A stretch of DNA of 43,801 nucleotides from NCBI RefSeq assembly GCF_029223485.1, contig NZ_JARHTP010000038.1, positions 1 to 43,801 of the forward strand, read 5' to 3'. The position numbers and the translations under genes are program-made. The notes under the pieces are model-generated. The model worked only from the letters and a program-made list of their open reading frames with translations, was not told where the DNA came from and searched no databases. The stretch's first letter is position 1. The number at the start of each line of letters is the position of its first letter. The DNA is from Streptomyces coacervatus (GTDB lineage: Bacteria > Actinomycetota > Actinomycetes > Streptomycetales > Streptomycetaceae). Shown here piece by piece: positions 1-7,769 of this stretch.

Positions 1-1
1 G

Positions 2-100
2 CTCGGCTGCCTCCACCACTGCCTCACCAAGCGCACTCCCTACAACGAGAGCATCGCCTTCCCACCCCACCCCGCACCTGTTCTGGCCGTCGCCGCTTGA
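2..100 (+). pseudogene. C-terminal end of an IS110-type transposase (runs off the left edge)
   Basis: The open frame enters from the left edge and stops at TGA 98-100. The 32 visible residues begin LGCLHHCLTKRTPYNES, which resembles the extreme C-terminus of IS110-family transposases (pattern L-G-x-L-H-x-C-L followed by x-x-Y-x-E). The fragment is too short to prove the family. It lies directly against an IS5-type fragment, so two mobile elements meet here. Whether the gene is intact to the left cannot be seen. Confidence 0.45.
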
Positions 101-118
101 CGCCGCAACCGCATCGGA

Positions 119-532
119 TGTCTGATCTGCGACGGACGCGGCACCCCCCTCAAGGTCATCACCACCGCGGCCAATGTCAACGACGTCACCCAGACCCTCG
201 CCCTCGTCGACGGCATCCCGCATGTCGCAGGCCGCCCCGGCCGGCCACGCCGCCGCCCCGACTCACTGCTCGGGGACAAGGGCTACGACTCCAACCCCAA
301 CCGCGACGAGCTGCGCAAGCGCCGGATCCTGCCGGTCATCTCCCACAAGGGCGCCCCGAACATCAAGGGCCTGGGCAAGCTCCGCTACGTCGTGGAGCAG
401 ACCTTCGCCCTGCTCCACCAGTTCAAACGCCTCGCCGTCCGCTGGGAACGCCGAACCGAACTCCACGACGCCTTCGTCTCATTGGCCTGCGGCCTCATCT
501 GCTGGAGACGACTGAAGAAGCACCGGTCATGA
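119..532 (+). pseudogene. IS5-family (DDE) transposase, C-terminal remnant
   Basis: Reading frame 2 from about 119 gives LICDGRGTPLKVITTAANVN, then LLGDKGYDS, then a segment ending VSLACGLICWRRLKKHRS before the stop at 530-532. This is the C-terminal half of IS5-family transposases of the kind common in Streptomyces, including the second catalytic Asp (GDKGYD) and the region around the final Glu (VVEQTFALLHQF). The N-terminal half with the first catalytic Asp is absent; the frame upstream is closed by the TGA at 98-100. It cannot make an active enzyme by itself. Confidence 0.8.
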
Positions 533-551
533 TCGTGGCACGAGTCTTTAG

Positions 552-953
552 CTACAACTCACACCACTCACCCGCAGGGCCGGCCGCCCATGTCTGCGTG
601 AAGTCGTGCACCAGGTCCCACGCCCGATCGATATCCAGGACAAAGTCGCCCATGAACACGGCGAGGTCGTCCATGATCGGGAGTTCGACCTCGGCACCCG
701 AGGGCACGGTGCCGTCTCCTACGAGCAGAGACATCCTCTCGGTGTCACTCATCAGATGGACGACCGCGTGATCATCTCGGAAGGCCAGGATCAGCACCGG
801 GAACTCCCTGTCCGGCGACCGAACCTCGACGTACCCCTGCCCACGGGAACGCAGGTCGTTGAAGCGGTCTGACAGATCCTTCACCTCTGAACGTCTCTCA
901 ACCGGATCGAAGAGTCCCGATTCGGGCGACGTCGCCGCCCACACCACGCTCAT
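552..953 (-). CDS. Imm1-like immunity protein (orphan)
   Basis: The product is 133 aa and acidic. The central segment (GYVEVRSPDREFPVLILAF) and the later blocks PIMDDLAVF and the C-terminal GEWCEL resemble the Imm1 family, whose members neutralise toxins of polymorphic or contact-dependent systems. I chose ATG 953 because GAAGAGGGA stands just upstream; an in-frame ATG at 980 would add nine residues but has a poor ribosome binding site. There is no signal peptide or membrane segment, so it should act in the cytoplasm. No toxin gene is visible next to it: the left neighbour is an IS fragment. The family call rests on recall of conserved blocks, and an Imm1 model search would settle it. Confidence 0.6.
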   Translation of the reverse strand: MSVVWAATSPESGLFDPVERRSEVKDLSDRFNDLRSRGQGYVEVRSPDREFPVLILAFRDDHAVVHLMSDTERMSLLVGDGTVPSGAEVELPIMDDLAVFMGDFVLDIDRAWDLVHDFTQTWAAGPAGEWCEL

Positions 954-1386
954 CCAGTCCCTCTTCCCCACACAGATCATCGTCCACGATCCAGGGCCAA
1001 GCTCCCACGCTCCACCACGACATGACTACTGGGACTGGGTCGCAAGATCGTGTTGCGACCTCTAAGGGACCTCGCCCACCCGACTCCCGTACCTCCATGG
1101 CTCAGGAGATGATCCGAGGACCATCCGTGGCCAAGAACTAACCAATCGGCCACTTACGACAACGGCATCGCCATCCCGCCACAGCAAGGTCCCCAACGGT
1201 CCGGCCCTCCTCTACGCGCGCTCGGAGATAGCCGCCATGATCGAGGGAGTCAAGGTCGGTGAATTTGACCATCTCGCAGAGGGCTAGCGCGCTCGGCCAT
1301 GCGAGTGAGTAGTTCGCTGAGCGGTTTTTCGGAATGATTAGCGAGGTAGCTTGGTGGCGAAGTTGTCCTAGACGAGGCGGGAAACC
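954..1386. other. Gene-free stretch
   Basis: No convincing gene is seen on either strand. The only structure noted is an inverted repeat at 1038-1060 (GGTCGCAA, 7-nt loop, TTGCGACC). It lies upstream of the Imm1-like gene, so it is more likely a regulatory site or an IS scar than a terminator for that gene. Confidence 0.4.
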
Positions 1387-1647
1387 ATGCGTGCACGTAG
1401 AGTCTTCGCCATCTTGATCGCCACCCCTGTCCTGCTTGCCGCGATCGGAGTGGCTGGTGGATCCGCGGTCGCTATGCAAAAACCCGCCTCCGAAGGGTCA
1501 AGTGCTCGGCCCAAGCCGACCGCTGAAGTTGAAAACAGGCACGGCGAGGTCAAAAGATCTGCCGATGAAGAACCTGAACCGGAAGAAGGCCTACTCGGCA
1601 CTGTCGGAGGTGAACTCCTCGATCGAGTTTCTTCCAGATGGGCGTAA
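1387..1647 (+). CDS. Small secreted protein of unknown function
   Basis: The product is 86 aa. It starts MRARRVFAILIATPVLLAA, a textbook Sec signal peptide: two or three Arg, a hydrophobic core to about residue 25, then small residues with a likely cleavage after GGSAVA near residue 29. The mature part is very polar and rich in Glu, Lys and Pro (SADEEPEPEEGLL) with no Cys or known domain. GGCGGG stands upstream of the ATG as a moderate ribosome binding site. A strong palindrome follows the stop at once. No function can be assigned. Confidence 0.55.
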   Translation: MRARRVFAILIATPVLLAAIGVAGGSAVAMQKPASEGSSARPKPTAEVENRHGEVKRSADEEPEPEEGLLGTVGGELLDRVSSRWA

Positions 1648-1650
1648 GGG

Positions 1651-1680
1651 CTCGTAACGCGATCATGATCGTGTTACGAG
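1651..1680. terminator. 30-bp near-perfect palindrome
   Basis: Ten bases CTCGTAACGC are followed by the self-complementary GATCATGATC and then GTGTTACGAG. All but one of the 15 base pairs match. It starts three bases after the stop codon of the secreted-protein gene, so it could end that transcript, but its loop is tiny and no U-run follows. Its right half also resembles the sequence following the IS5 remnant stop (527-543), so it may instead be part of an IS end. Confidence 0.45.
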
Positions 1681-1685
1681 CTCAT

Positions 1686-2128
1686 AGCGGCTAACAGAAT
1701 GGGCGTTGAGGATTGTGCGTACAGGTATCCCGGCTCGCCGGGGAGGAATCGACCACGCAGCGCGACCAGTCCAGCCGCGCGGCCGCGTTCAGTTCGGCCA
1801 GCAGAACCTCGTGCAGCTGCTGCCAGACGCCGGCCTCGCTCCAGTCCCGCAGCCGCCGCCAGCACGTCATGCCTGAGCCGAAGCCAAGGTCTTGCGGCAG
1901 GTACTCCCACTGGATGCCGGTGTGCAGCACGTACAGCACGTCCCGGTCCGGCAGTGGCTGGTGCCCTGGGTACCGGAACCTGCGCTCGCGCTGCGGCAGC
2001 AGAGACTCAAGGCGGTCCCACAGTTCATCCGGCACGATCCACGGCGACGTCCCCACACCGAGCCGAACGCTCAACTACCGCTCTGGACACAGCCATCAGC
2101 GACGATCCATCTCATTGTGTTAGCTGCT
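1686..2128 (-). mobile_element. Internally deleted IS5-family element with imperfect terminal repeats
   Basis: The 18 bp at 1686-1703 (AGCGGCTAACAGAATGGG) and the complement of 2111-2128 (AGCAGCTAACACAATGAG) agree at 15 positions and point inward around a truncated transposase gene. The enclosed 443 bp carry only the N-terminal third of the transposase. It is therefore a MITE-like derivative that would need transposase from elsewhere. No target-site duplication could be fixed; the true ends may lie a few bases further out. Confidence 0.4.
1691..2074 (-). pseudogene. IS5-family transposase, N-terminal remnant
   Basis: Starting at TTG 2074, the frame has the N-terminal domain of IS5-family transposases: SPWIVPDELWDRLESLLP, then VLYVLHTGIQWEYLPQDLGFG, then TCWRRLRDWSEAGVW and DWSRCVVDSS, which carries the first catalytic Asp. 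Homology stops there and the frame ends after a short unrelated tail (THNPQRPFC). The middle and C-terminal catalytic residues are missing. It is on the opposite strand to the IS5 remnant at 119-532 and is probably another copy. Confidence 0.8.
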
Positions 2129-2222
2129 GTTAACGCCCTCTCAGAACGTGTCCCGACGCTTTGTCTCAACGCCTGTGTCATTTCCCCAGGCCGGTGTCAG
2201 GGCTGCGCTGGAAGATAGGGAT

Positions 2223-3704
2223 GTGCAACTCCCCTACGTCTATCGCGTCACGAAATATGACCCCGCCGACCGTGACGAACGCGGGCACTACACCGGCACC
2301 GAGGACACCACCAGCGATCACGGCGAGGTCGAGGCGGCCTACCTTCAGTCGGTCGCGGCCTTCGCCGGGGACACCGGCATCGATCACTTGGCCGTACGTG
2401 AACCGCAGGTCCCGTCGCTGGCACACTTCGGCGTCGACCCGCCGGTGGACGACTTCGGGTTGGCCGGGCGTCTCCCTGTCGATCCGGCAGGCTTCCATGA
2501 CGGGGCAGAGGTGTCGCTCGATATCGGGCTGGAGCTGGTGCGGGCCATGCTGCGCGGCAACGGCGCTTGGTGCCGGCTGGAAGTGGAGGACACTTTCGCG
2601 GTCCATGTGGGATGGGACCAGTACGTCTATATCGGTAGTAGTAGGCCATGCGAGGAAGCGCTGGCCCGAACCCGCGCTCTGGGGCTGTTCCCGGAACGCC
2701 GGGACGCCTCCCCGTACGACATGGTGGTCGACGGCGAAGACGTTCAGCGACCTGGCGACGACGATTTCTGGGCCGGCCTGCACTGGGCTGTCGCGATCGG
2801 CCGAGCCGGACTCCTGGAAGAGATACGCGTCGAAGGCTCCTCACGATGGCACCGCCTCGACCGCGACACCGTCGACACGGTTCGCGCCGGGCTCGCTCCG
2901 CGTGCCCGACTGGCCGTGTGGCCAGCCCTGTCCTCCGACATCGACGGCGTCCTCGGTTCACTCCCCGCCGGAGGCCTCGTCGAAGGGGTCTGGCAGGACA
3001 AGGACGGCCGGATCCACAGCGCTGTCGTCGAAGAGGACGAGTTCCCGGAGTTGGCCGCCCGGATATCCGTTGCCGATGCTGCAGCACTCCTGTCCGTGTA
3101 TGCCGATGAACGTGCACCTCTGTTCACCGCGGTCATGCCTGACATAGACGGGGTGGTGCGGGCCCGTTGGCGGACCGAGCCGACGCCGAGCGACCGCACC
3201 TGGTCCTCACTCAAGGCTCTCCACCGAGGTGACATCGTCACCGGCACGGTGACCCACGTCGCCGACTTCGGCGTCACCTTCGTGGACGTCGGCGGTGTCG
3301 AAGCGATGATCAATATCCCCGAATTGTCATGGCGTCCCATCGACCACCCCCGCGACGTCGTCTCCGTCGGGCAGGAGGTCACTGCCGAAATTCTCGACGT
3401 CGACCTCATCCGTGAACGCATATCACTGTCCCTGAGGGCCCTGCACGATGATCCGATGTCGCTGCTGACCGGGCAGATCGGCCAGACGATCGTCGGCCGC
3501 GTCACCAAACTCGTCCCCTTCGGCGCCTTCGTACGCATCGAAGAAGTTGCCGACGGATTCGAAGGGCTGGTGCACAACTCCGAACTGGGCGACGGTTTCT
3601 CAGAGATCCAGGTTGGTGACGAGCTACCAGTCAAGATCCTGGAAATCGACCCGACACAACGGCGCATCACCCTCTCGCACCGGCAAGCTGCCCCAGAGTT
3701 CTGA
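2223..3704 (+). CDS. S1-domain RNA-binding protein
   Basis: The product is 493 aa. The last third holds two S1 (OB-fold) RNA-binding domains, about residues 333-405 (GDIVTGTVTHVADFGV ... RISLSLRAL) and 417-487 (VGRVTKLVPFGAFVRI ... RRITLSHRQ). Both have the spacing seen in ribosomal protein S1 and polynucleotide phosphorylase. The first 330 residues form a long acidic region without a domain I can name. I chose GTG 2223 (MQLPYVYRVTKYDPADRDE) because GGAAG lies about ten bases upstream and the residues before it look like untranslated sequence; the frame is open back to GTG 2148. It is not ribosomal S1, which has four or more repeats. A role in binding mRNA or ribosomes is inferred from the domains only. 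Confidence 0.85.
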   Translation: MQLPYVYRVTKYDPADRDERGHYTGTEDTTSDHGEVEAAYLQSVAAFAGDTGIDHLAVREPQVPSLAHFGVDPPVDDFGLAGRLPVDPAGFHDGAEVSLDIGLELVRAMLRGNGAWCRLEVEDTFAVHVGWDQYVYIGSSRPCEEALARTRALGLFPERRDASPYDMVVDGEDVQRPGDDDFWAGLHWAVAIGRAGLLEEIRVEGSSRWHRLDRDTVDTVRAGLAPRARLAVWPALSSDIDGVLGSLPAGGLVEGVWQDKDGRIHSAVVEEDEFPELAARISVADAAALLSVYADERAPLFTAVMPDIDGVVRARWRTEPTPSDRTWSSLKALHRGDIVTGTVTHVADFGVTFVDVGGVEAMINIPELSWRPIDHPRDVVSVGQEVTAEILDVDLIRERISLSLRALHDDPMSLLTGQIGQTIVGRVTKLVPFGAFVRIEEVADGFEGLVHNSELGDGFSEIQVGDELPVKILEIDPTQRRITLSHRQAAPEF

Positions 3705-4009
3705 TCAGGCCGTGCTGCCTCTCACGGTTCCGGGGATTGTCACGACACGGGATCGAACCTGCCGCCCAGCCAGCTCACGGCGATGCCGTATCGGACATGC
3801 ATCCGACACTGTGGTGCTTCTCGCCGTGTCTCATGGCGTGCCCAGCCGCTCAGTCTCACGGCCTTGCCCAAACCACGGCAGCCGGACGAGACACCGGAGC
3901 CTTGCCGTCTCACTTCAAGTTGTCGGCAGAGCGCGAAACGGCGACCTCGCCTTCACACGAGGCTTGTGTTGGACTGCGCGGACATAGTCCATACGGTGGG
4001 GTGAAGACG
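3705..4009. other. Gene-free stretch
   Basis: About 300 bp with no gene I can support. The frame of the next gene is open through much of it, but without codon pattern or homology. A GGGATCGAACC string near 3748 looks like a tRNA T-arm complement but does not fold with its flanks. Confidence 0.4.
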
Positions 4010-4492
4010 ATGCCTCTTGAGGGCGAGTACGAGCCGAGTCCGGCGCAATGGGTGCGCGAACAGGTCGAGTTGTATGAGAGTTCGGGTGGCATGCAGGGCA
4101 CGACGCTCTGGGACACGGGCCTGCCGGTCGTCATTGTCACGATGCGCGGTGCGAAGAGCGGCAAGATCCGTAAGATCCCGCTGATGCGCGTGGAGCACGA
4201 GGGGCAATACGCGGCCGTGGCCTCGAAGGCCGGCTTTCCGCGCCACCCGGTCTGGTACTTCAACCTCAAGGCCGACCCGCATGTGGATCTCCAGGACGGC
4301 TCCAAACGCCAGGACATGACGGCCCGTGAGCTCACCGGGGACGAGAAGGCCCAGTGGTGGCAGCGCGCGGTCGCCGCGTACCCGCCGTACGCCGAATACC
4401 AGGAGAAGACCGAACGCGTGATTCCCGTGTTCGTGCTCGAACCCGAGTACCTGGCCGAGCCTGCGAACACCCCAGTGCCGACGAGGAACTGA
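4010..4492 (+). CDS. F420-type nitroreductase family oxidoreductase (Ddn-like)
   Basis: The 160-aa product matches the deazaflavin-dependent nitroreductase family, a split beta-barrel fold that uses coenzyme F420 in actinobacteria. Typical features are the segment VVIVTMRGAKSGKIRKIPLM near residues 45-65, the block YAAVASKAGFPRHPVWYFNL near 72-92 and the end piece ERVIPVFVLEP. No membrane anchor or signal is present. ATG 4010 is preceded by GGTGGGG at a good distance; GTG 4001 is an alternative start three codons upstream. It stands alone, with 138 bp to the next gene. The family is clear, the substrate is not: members reduce quinones, nitroaromatics and other electrophiles. Confidence 0.9.
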   Translation: MPLEGEYEPSPAQWVREQVELYESSGGMQGTTLWDTGLPVVIVTMRGAKSGKIRKIPLMRVEHEGQYAAVASKAGFPRHPVWYFNLKADPHVDLQDGSKRQDMTARELTGDEKAQWWQRAVAAYPPYAEYQEKTERVIPVFVLEPEYLAEPANTPVPTRN

Positions 4493-4630
4493 ACTCCGGG
4501 CCTCAATCGCTCGGCCCGGCAAGACGCCGCGCGGCTGGACCAGGCCGACGGGGAGCGGGACGCGGTCGGCCGTGGGATCCCGCGCGATAAACCCGACGGC
4601 GTCGACGGCCGTCCCGGGATACTGCTCGCC

Positions 4631-5377
4631 ATGGATGAGGTCAAGGTCGTCGTCGCCCATTCCGAGCGCGCGACCCTGCGCGTCGGCGATGTGTTCCTGA
4701 AGGTGGATGCCGATCAGGCGCGCATCGACGTCGAGGTCGAGGCGATGGCCTTGGCGCCGGTCCCGACCCCGGAGGTCCTGTGGCGCAAGCCGCCCGTGCT
4801 CGCGATCGCCGCGGTCGCGGGGTCGGCGCTCGGCCGCCTCGGCGAGCCGTCTGCCGCGTCGCCGGAGGCGTGGGCCATGGCGGGTGCCGCCATCCGGAAG
4901 TTGCACGACGCGCCACTGCCGCCGTGGCCCGGTGGGGGCGGCCGGGGCCTCGACGAGTTGGCAGCGGATCTCGACGGCGAGTGCGAGTGGCTCGTGACGA
5001 ACGGCGTCCTGCCCGCCGACCTGGTCACCCGCAACCGACAGGTCGCCGAGGCCGCGCTCCGGCCGTGGACTCCGGCGTTCACACACGGCGACCTGCAGAT
5101 CGCCCACGTGTTCGTCGACGGCGACGAGGTCACCGGCATCATCGACTGGTCCGAGGCAGGCCAGGGTGATGCCCTGTTCGACCTCGCCACCTTGACCCTC
5201 GGACACGAGGAGCACCTCGGCGACGTCCTCGCCGGCTACGGCACCGACGCCGACCTCGACGTGATCCGCGCGTGGTGGTCGCTGCGAAGCCTGCTGGTGA
5301 TTCGCTGGCTCGTCGAGCACGGCTTCGACCCATCCGCTCCGGGCTGTGAGGTCGACGTGCTGAGATCCCGGCTGTGA
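4631..5377 (+). CDS. Aminoglycoside phosphotransferase (APH) superfamily kinase
   Basis: The 248-aa product is slightly short for the APH fold. The C-terminal lobe has the catalytic loop THGDLQIAHVFVD (residues 151-163) and the metal-binding IIDWSEAGQGD (170-180). The N-terminal lobe has the strand VFLKVDAD, whose Lys would hold ATP phosphates. In the catalytic loop H-x-D-x-x-x-x-N, the last Asn is His 159 here. That residue normally binds magnesium, so this may be a subfamily variant. The family includes antibiotic, choline, fructosamine and macrolide kinases; nothing here points to a given substrate, and resistance should not be assumed. The gene begins with ATG 4631 and has no operon partners. 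Confidence 0.85.
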   Translation: MDEVKVVVAHSERATLRVGDVFLKVDADQARIDVEVEAMALAPVPTPEVLWRKPPVLAIAAVAGSALGRLGEPSAASPEAWAMAGAAIRKLHDAPLPPWPGGGGRGLDELAADLDGECEWLVTNGVLPADLVTRNRQVAEAALRPWTPAFTHGDLQIAHVFVDGDEVTGIIDWSEAGQGDALFDLATLTLGHEEHLGDVLAGYGTDADLDVIRAWWSLRSLLVIRWLVEHGFDPSAPGCEVDVLRSRL

Positions 5378-5627
5378 GGCTGCCCGGGCCCTACTGCTGT
5401 GAATGAGTTGCGGTACACGCCCACGCCGGAGCTGTGCCCGGTGCCACGCTGGGCGATGGCGAGGGGCATGGGAGGAAAGCGACCGCTCCTTCGGGGGCAG
5501 CGGGGAACGGGCCGACACCGGGCTGCACCCCGTGCTCATATCCCGATCCTGCAACGTCATGACAGCGCCCCCGAGTTGCCGAGGAAACCCGTTGGGCTGC
5601 CCGACTTGCTTGAGGCATGATCGACTC

Positions 5628-6191
5628 GTGGAAACCTACCTGGAGACCGAGCGCCTGGCCCTGCGCCGCTTCACTGCCGATGACGCGGACCTGCTGATCG
5701 AATTGGACAGCGACCCGGCGGTGATGCGCTACCTGACCGGCGGCAATCCGACCGCGCCGGAGGTCGTCCGCGAGCGCTACCTGCCGAACATCCTCGCCGG
5801 CTACGAGAAGTGGGGCGGCGACCTCGGACTGTTCGCCGCGCACGAGAAGCACGGCGGCGCGTTCATCGGCTGGTTCATCCTGCGTCCCGAGCCGGAGGGC
5901 CCGCTGGACGAAGTCGAACTCGGCTACCGGCTGCGGCAGGCGGCCTGGGGCAAGGGTTATGCCACCGAGGGCTCGCGGGCCTTGCTGGGCAAGGCGTTCA
6001 CAGAGCTCGGTGTGCGCATGGTCTGGGCTGAGACGATGTCCGTGAACCACGGTTCGCGCAACGTCATGAAGAAGCTCGACATGACGCTCGCGGACACCAT
6101 CCCCACTCCCCCCGACATGGAGATGATCGAGGGCTCCGAGCACGGAGGCGTACGGTACGAGATCACCAGGGAGCAGTGGGAGCAGCAGTAG
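5628..6191 (+). CDS. GNAT family N-acetyltransferase (RimJ/RimL type)
   Basis: The 187-aa product starts METYLETERLALRRFTADDAD, a pattern typical of RimJ/RimL-type GNAT enzymes. The acetyl-CoA binding region follows as VELGYRLRQAAWGKGYATEG (R-x-x-G-x-G/A form) and the end motif as AETMSVNHGSRNVMKKLDM. I chose GTG 5628 although the frame is open to 5403, because homology starts there. TGAGGCATGATCGAC at 5611-5625 directly precedes it; the same 15 bases precede the response regulator gene at 40984, and may be a -10 region plus start for a nearly leaderless mRNA. The substrate is not known. Confidence 0.9.
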   Translation: METYLETERLALRRFTADDADLLIELDSDPAVMRYLTGGNPTAPEVVRERYLPNILAGYEKWGGDLGLFAAHEKHGGAFIGWFILRPEPEGPLDEVELGYRLRQAAWGKGYATEGSRALLGKAFTELGVRMVWAETMSVNHGSRNVMKKLDMTLADTIPTPPDMEMIEGSEHGGVRYEITREQWEQQ

Positions 6192-6526
6192 CCACGGTGC
6201 GAGCGACCGTTCTGCATCCACGCCTACCGGAACCGGTAGGCGGACCACACGAGTCACGAGTCGTACCGGGCTGAACCCGGGGCTCGCCACGGGTTGTTGG
6301 TCACTGTCAACGACACCCATTACTGAGCGATCAGCGACGGGGCTGACAGGAGTAGCGGCGCCGCCGGACCTCATGGGCGCGGGCAACGGGCGCAGCCTCT
6401 ACGGCACTCTCATCCTGTACAACGGCGCCCCCTGTACAACGACGACCGCCACCTGACCTGCCCACCATGCCGTCGGAGCGGCGGGCATGGCAGAGCAGGT
6501 GGCAAAGACCAGTCGAGGTGAACAGC
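6192..6526. other. Intergenic region with a terminator
   Basis: About 335 bp without a supported gene, apart from the hairpin at 6221-6242 described separately. The frame of the methyltransferase is open back to ATG 6467, so its start could be 60 bases earlier than given. Confidence 0.4.
6221..6242 (+). terminator. Factor-independent-type hairpin after the GNAT gene
   Basis: CGCCTACCGG is followed by AA and then by its exact complement CCGGTAGGCG. It sits 30 bases after the acetyltransferase stop codon. As RNA, the inner pairs would open to a small loop. No U-run follows, which is common for Streptomyces terminators. Confidence 0.6.
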
Positions 6527-7165
6527 GTGCAGACCGAAGACGGACAATACCTGGCACGGCTGGAGCAGGCTCTGCAGCCCTCCGCCCCCATCCCGCCGGG
6601 CGACAGGTGGACCGCAGCCCCGGATCTGCTGCTGTACCTCGTGGAGCAGATCCGCTCCCGGCGCCCCGCACTCACCGTCGAACTGGGCAGCGGCATCTCC
6701 ACCTTGTGGCTTGCCACGGCCCTGCGCACCTACGGCATACCCGGCCGTCTGGTGAGCCTGGAACACGATCCCGACTATCACGAACAGACCACGCAGGAGC
6801 TCAGCCGCCTGGGGCTTGGCGAATTCGCCGAGGTGCGGCTTGCTCCGCTGGAGCAGTGCGACGTCCAAGGCGAAACCTGCTCCTGGTACGCCGAATCGGC
6901 CTGGCACGACTTGAGCGGCTGCGGCCTGCTGTTCGTGGACGGCCCACCCGGATGGACCGCGCCGCTCGCCCGATATCCGGCCGTCCCCCTGCTCGCCGAC
7001 GCCCTCGCCCCCGGAGCCGTAGTGCTCCTCGACGACTACGACCGCGCTGATGAGCAGGCCATTGCCGCCCGCTGGATCCAGCAGCACCCCACCTGGTCCC
7101 TCGAACGCATTGCACACCGGAAGGGAACGGCAGCGCTGCATCTCCCGGACACGAACCCGAGCTGA
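6527..7165 (+). CDS. Class I SAM-dependent methyltransferase
   Basis: The 212-aa product has the SAM-binding motif I TVELGSGISTLWLATAL (about residues 42-58), the acidic strand-2 end RLVSLEHDPDYHEQT (about 66-80) and a strand-4/5 region LLFVDGPPG ... GAVVLLDDYDR. This arrangement matches the Methyltransf_24-type O-methyltransferase group that often acts with sugars or small natural products. GTG 6527 is chosen because GAGGTG lies seven bases upstream; ATG 6467 is in frame further up. No partner genes are nearby, and the acceptor cannot be predicted. Confidence 0.8.
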   Translation: MQTEDGQYLARLEQALQPSAPIPPGDRWTAAPDLLLYLVEQIRSRRPALTVELGSGISTLWLATALRTYGIPGRLVSLEHDPDYHEQTTQELSRLGLGEFAEVRLAPLEQCDVQGETCSWYAESAWHDLSGCGLLFVDGPPGWTAPLARYPAVPLLADALAPGAVVLLDDYDRADEQAIAARWIQQHPTWSLERIAHRKGTAALHLPDTNPS

Positions 7166-7289
7166 CTCGCATACGGCCGGCACAACTTGCTTGATTGGAG
7201 ACGGAGAACAGAGCACGTGGGCCGGAGGAAGGCCCTTGGTACTGGTGGGCTCGTAGTGGGCTCGCCTATTCAAAGGTCGCCAATTCTCC

Positions 7290-7471
7290 GGGGAGTGCAG
7301 TGTGCTGGTGATGTGGCCGTAGCTGAGGGCCTCGGCGATTACAGGGGTGGGCATCTCCCGGTGCAGCTGGCGGGTCACTTCTGCCCGGCCGGCGGTCGTG
7401 GCGATGTCGAGGTCATTGATCAGTTTCGCGAGGGTGCAGCGGGTGTAGGGGTGAAGCGGCTGGTCGGCGCG
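7290..7471 (-). pseudogene. C-terminal fragment of an integrase-like protein
   Basis: Minus-strand translation from the TGA at 7472-7474 gives PLHPYTRCTLAKLINDLDIA, then TTAGRAEVTRQL, then MPTPVIAEALSYGH. This strongly recalls the C-terminal, winged-helix-like part of the recombinase-like proteins that are widespread in Streptomyces, in which a 'TTAGR ... RQL ... PAPVVADALGY' pattern is followed by TWSRYAPGDH. That final part is missing; homology ends near 7290. Both ends are lost, so it is a relic of an older mobile element. Confidence 0.5.
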
Positions 7472-7719
7472 TCATCCGGGGAGAGCCAGCGAGAGTCGCG
7501 GTTCGTCGCCGTGTTCGCCGCCCGCCGTGCTTGGATCGGGCGAGCGGGGCCCAAGCACGCCTCAACTGCTATTGCTCGCCACGGTGGTCACCGCTGCCCC
7601 GGACGCCTCGCAGAGAAGGTAGGGGCGCACCCGGGTGCTGCGGGCGGGGGTGTGTGAGCCCTCCAATAGGTGACGATCAGGCGAGACCGTTGCTGTAGCG
7701 GCCAGTTGGCTCCATTGGG

Positions 7720-7741
7720 CCGGATGCTTCGCGCCATCCGG
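7720..7741 (+). promoter_or_regulatory. Hairpin upstream of the small secreted peptide
   Basis: CCGGATG, an 8-nt loop CTTCGCGC and CATCCGG form a perfect 7-bp stem. It lies 13 bases before the strong ribosome binding site of the next gene, so it could sit in its leader RNA or end transcription coming from the left. Confidence 0.4.
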
Positions 7742-7769
7742 TTGCATGCCCCCCAGGGAGGACCCAGCC

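Larger units (their letters stand above)
7166..7769. other. Mostly non-coding stretch with an integrase-like remnant
   Basis: About 600 bp. It holds the integrase-like fragment at about 7290-7471 on the minus strand and the hairpin at 7720-7741, both listed separately. Nothing else can be supported. Confidence 0.4.

Noticed and set aside
97..771. 224-codon plus-strand frame at the left end
   Set aside because: It crosses the IS5 remnant in the wrong phase and the Imm1-like gene on the opposite strand; its translation is Arg/Pro/His-rich.
3735..3765. T-arm-like string (complement of GGGATCGAACC) suggesting a tRNA
   Set aside because: The five bases on each side of the would-be loop do not pair, and no acceptor, D or anticodon arms were found around it.
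4631..5377. Calling the APH-type kinase an antibiotic resistance gene
   Set aside because: The superfamily is broad and the sequence has no feature that fixes an aminoglycoside as substrate.
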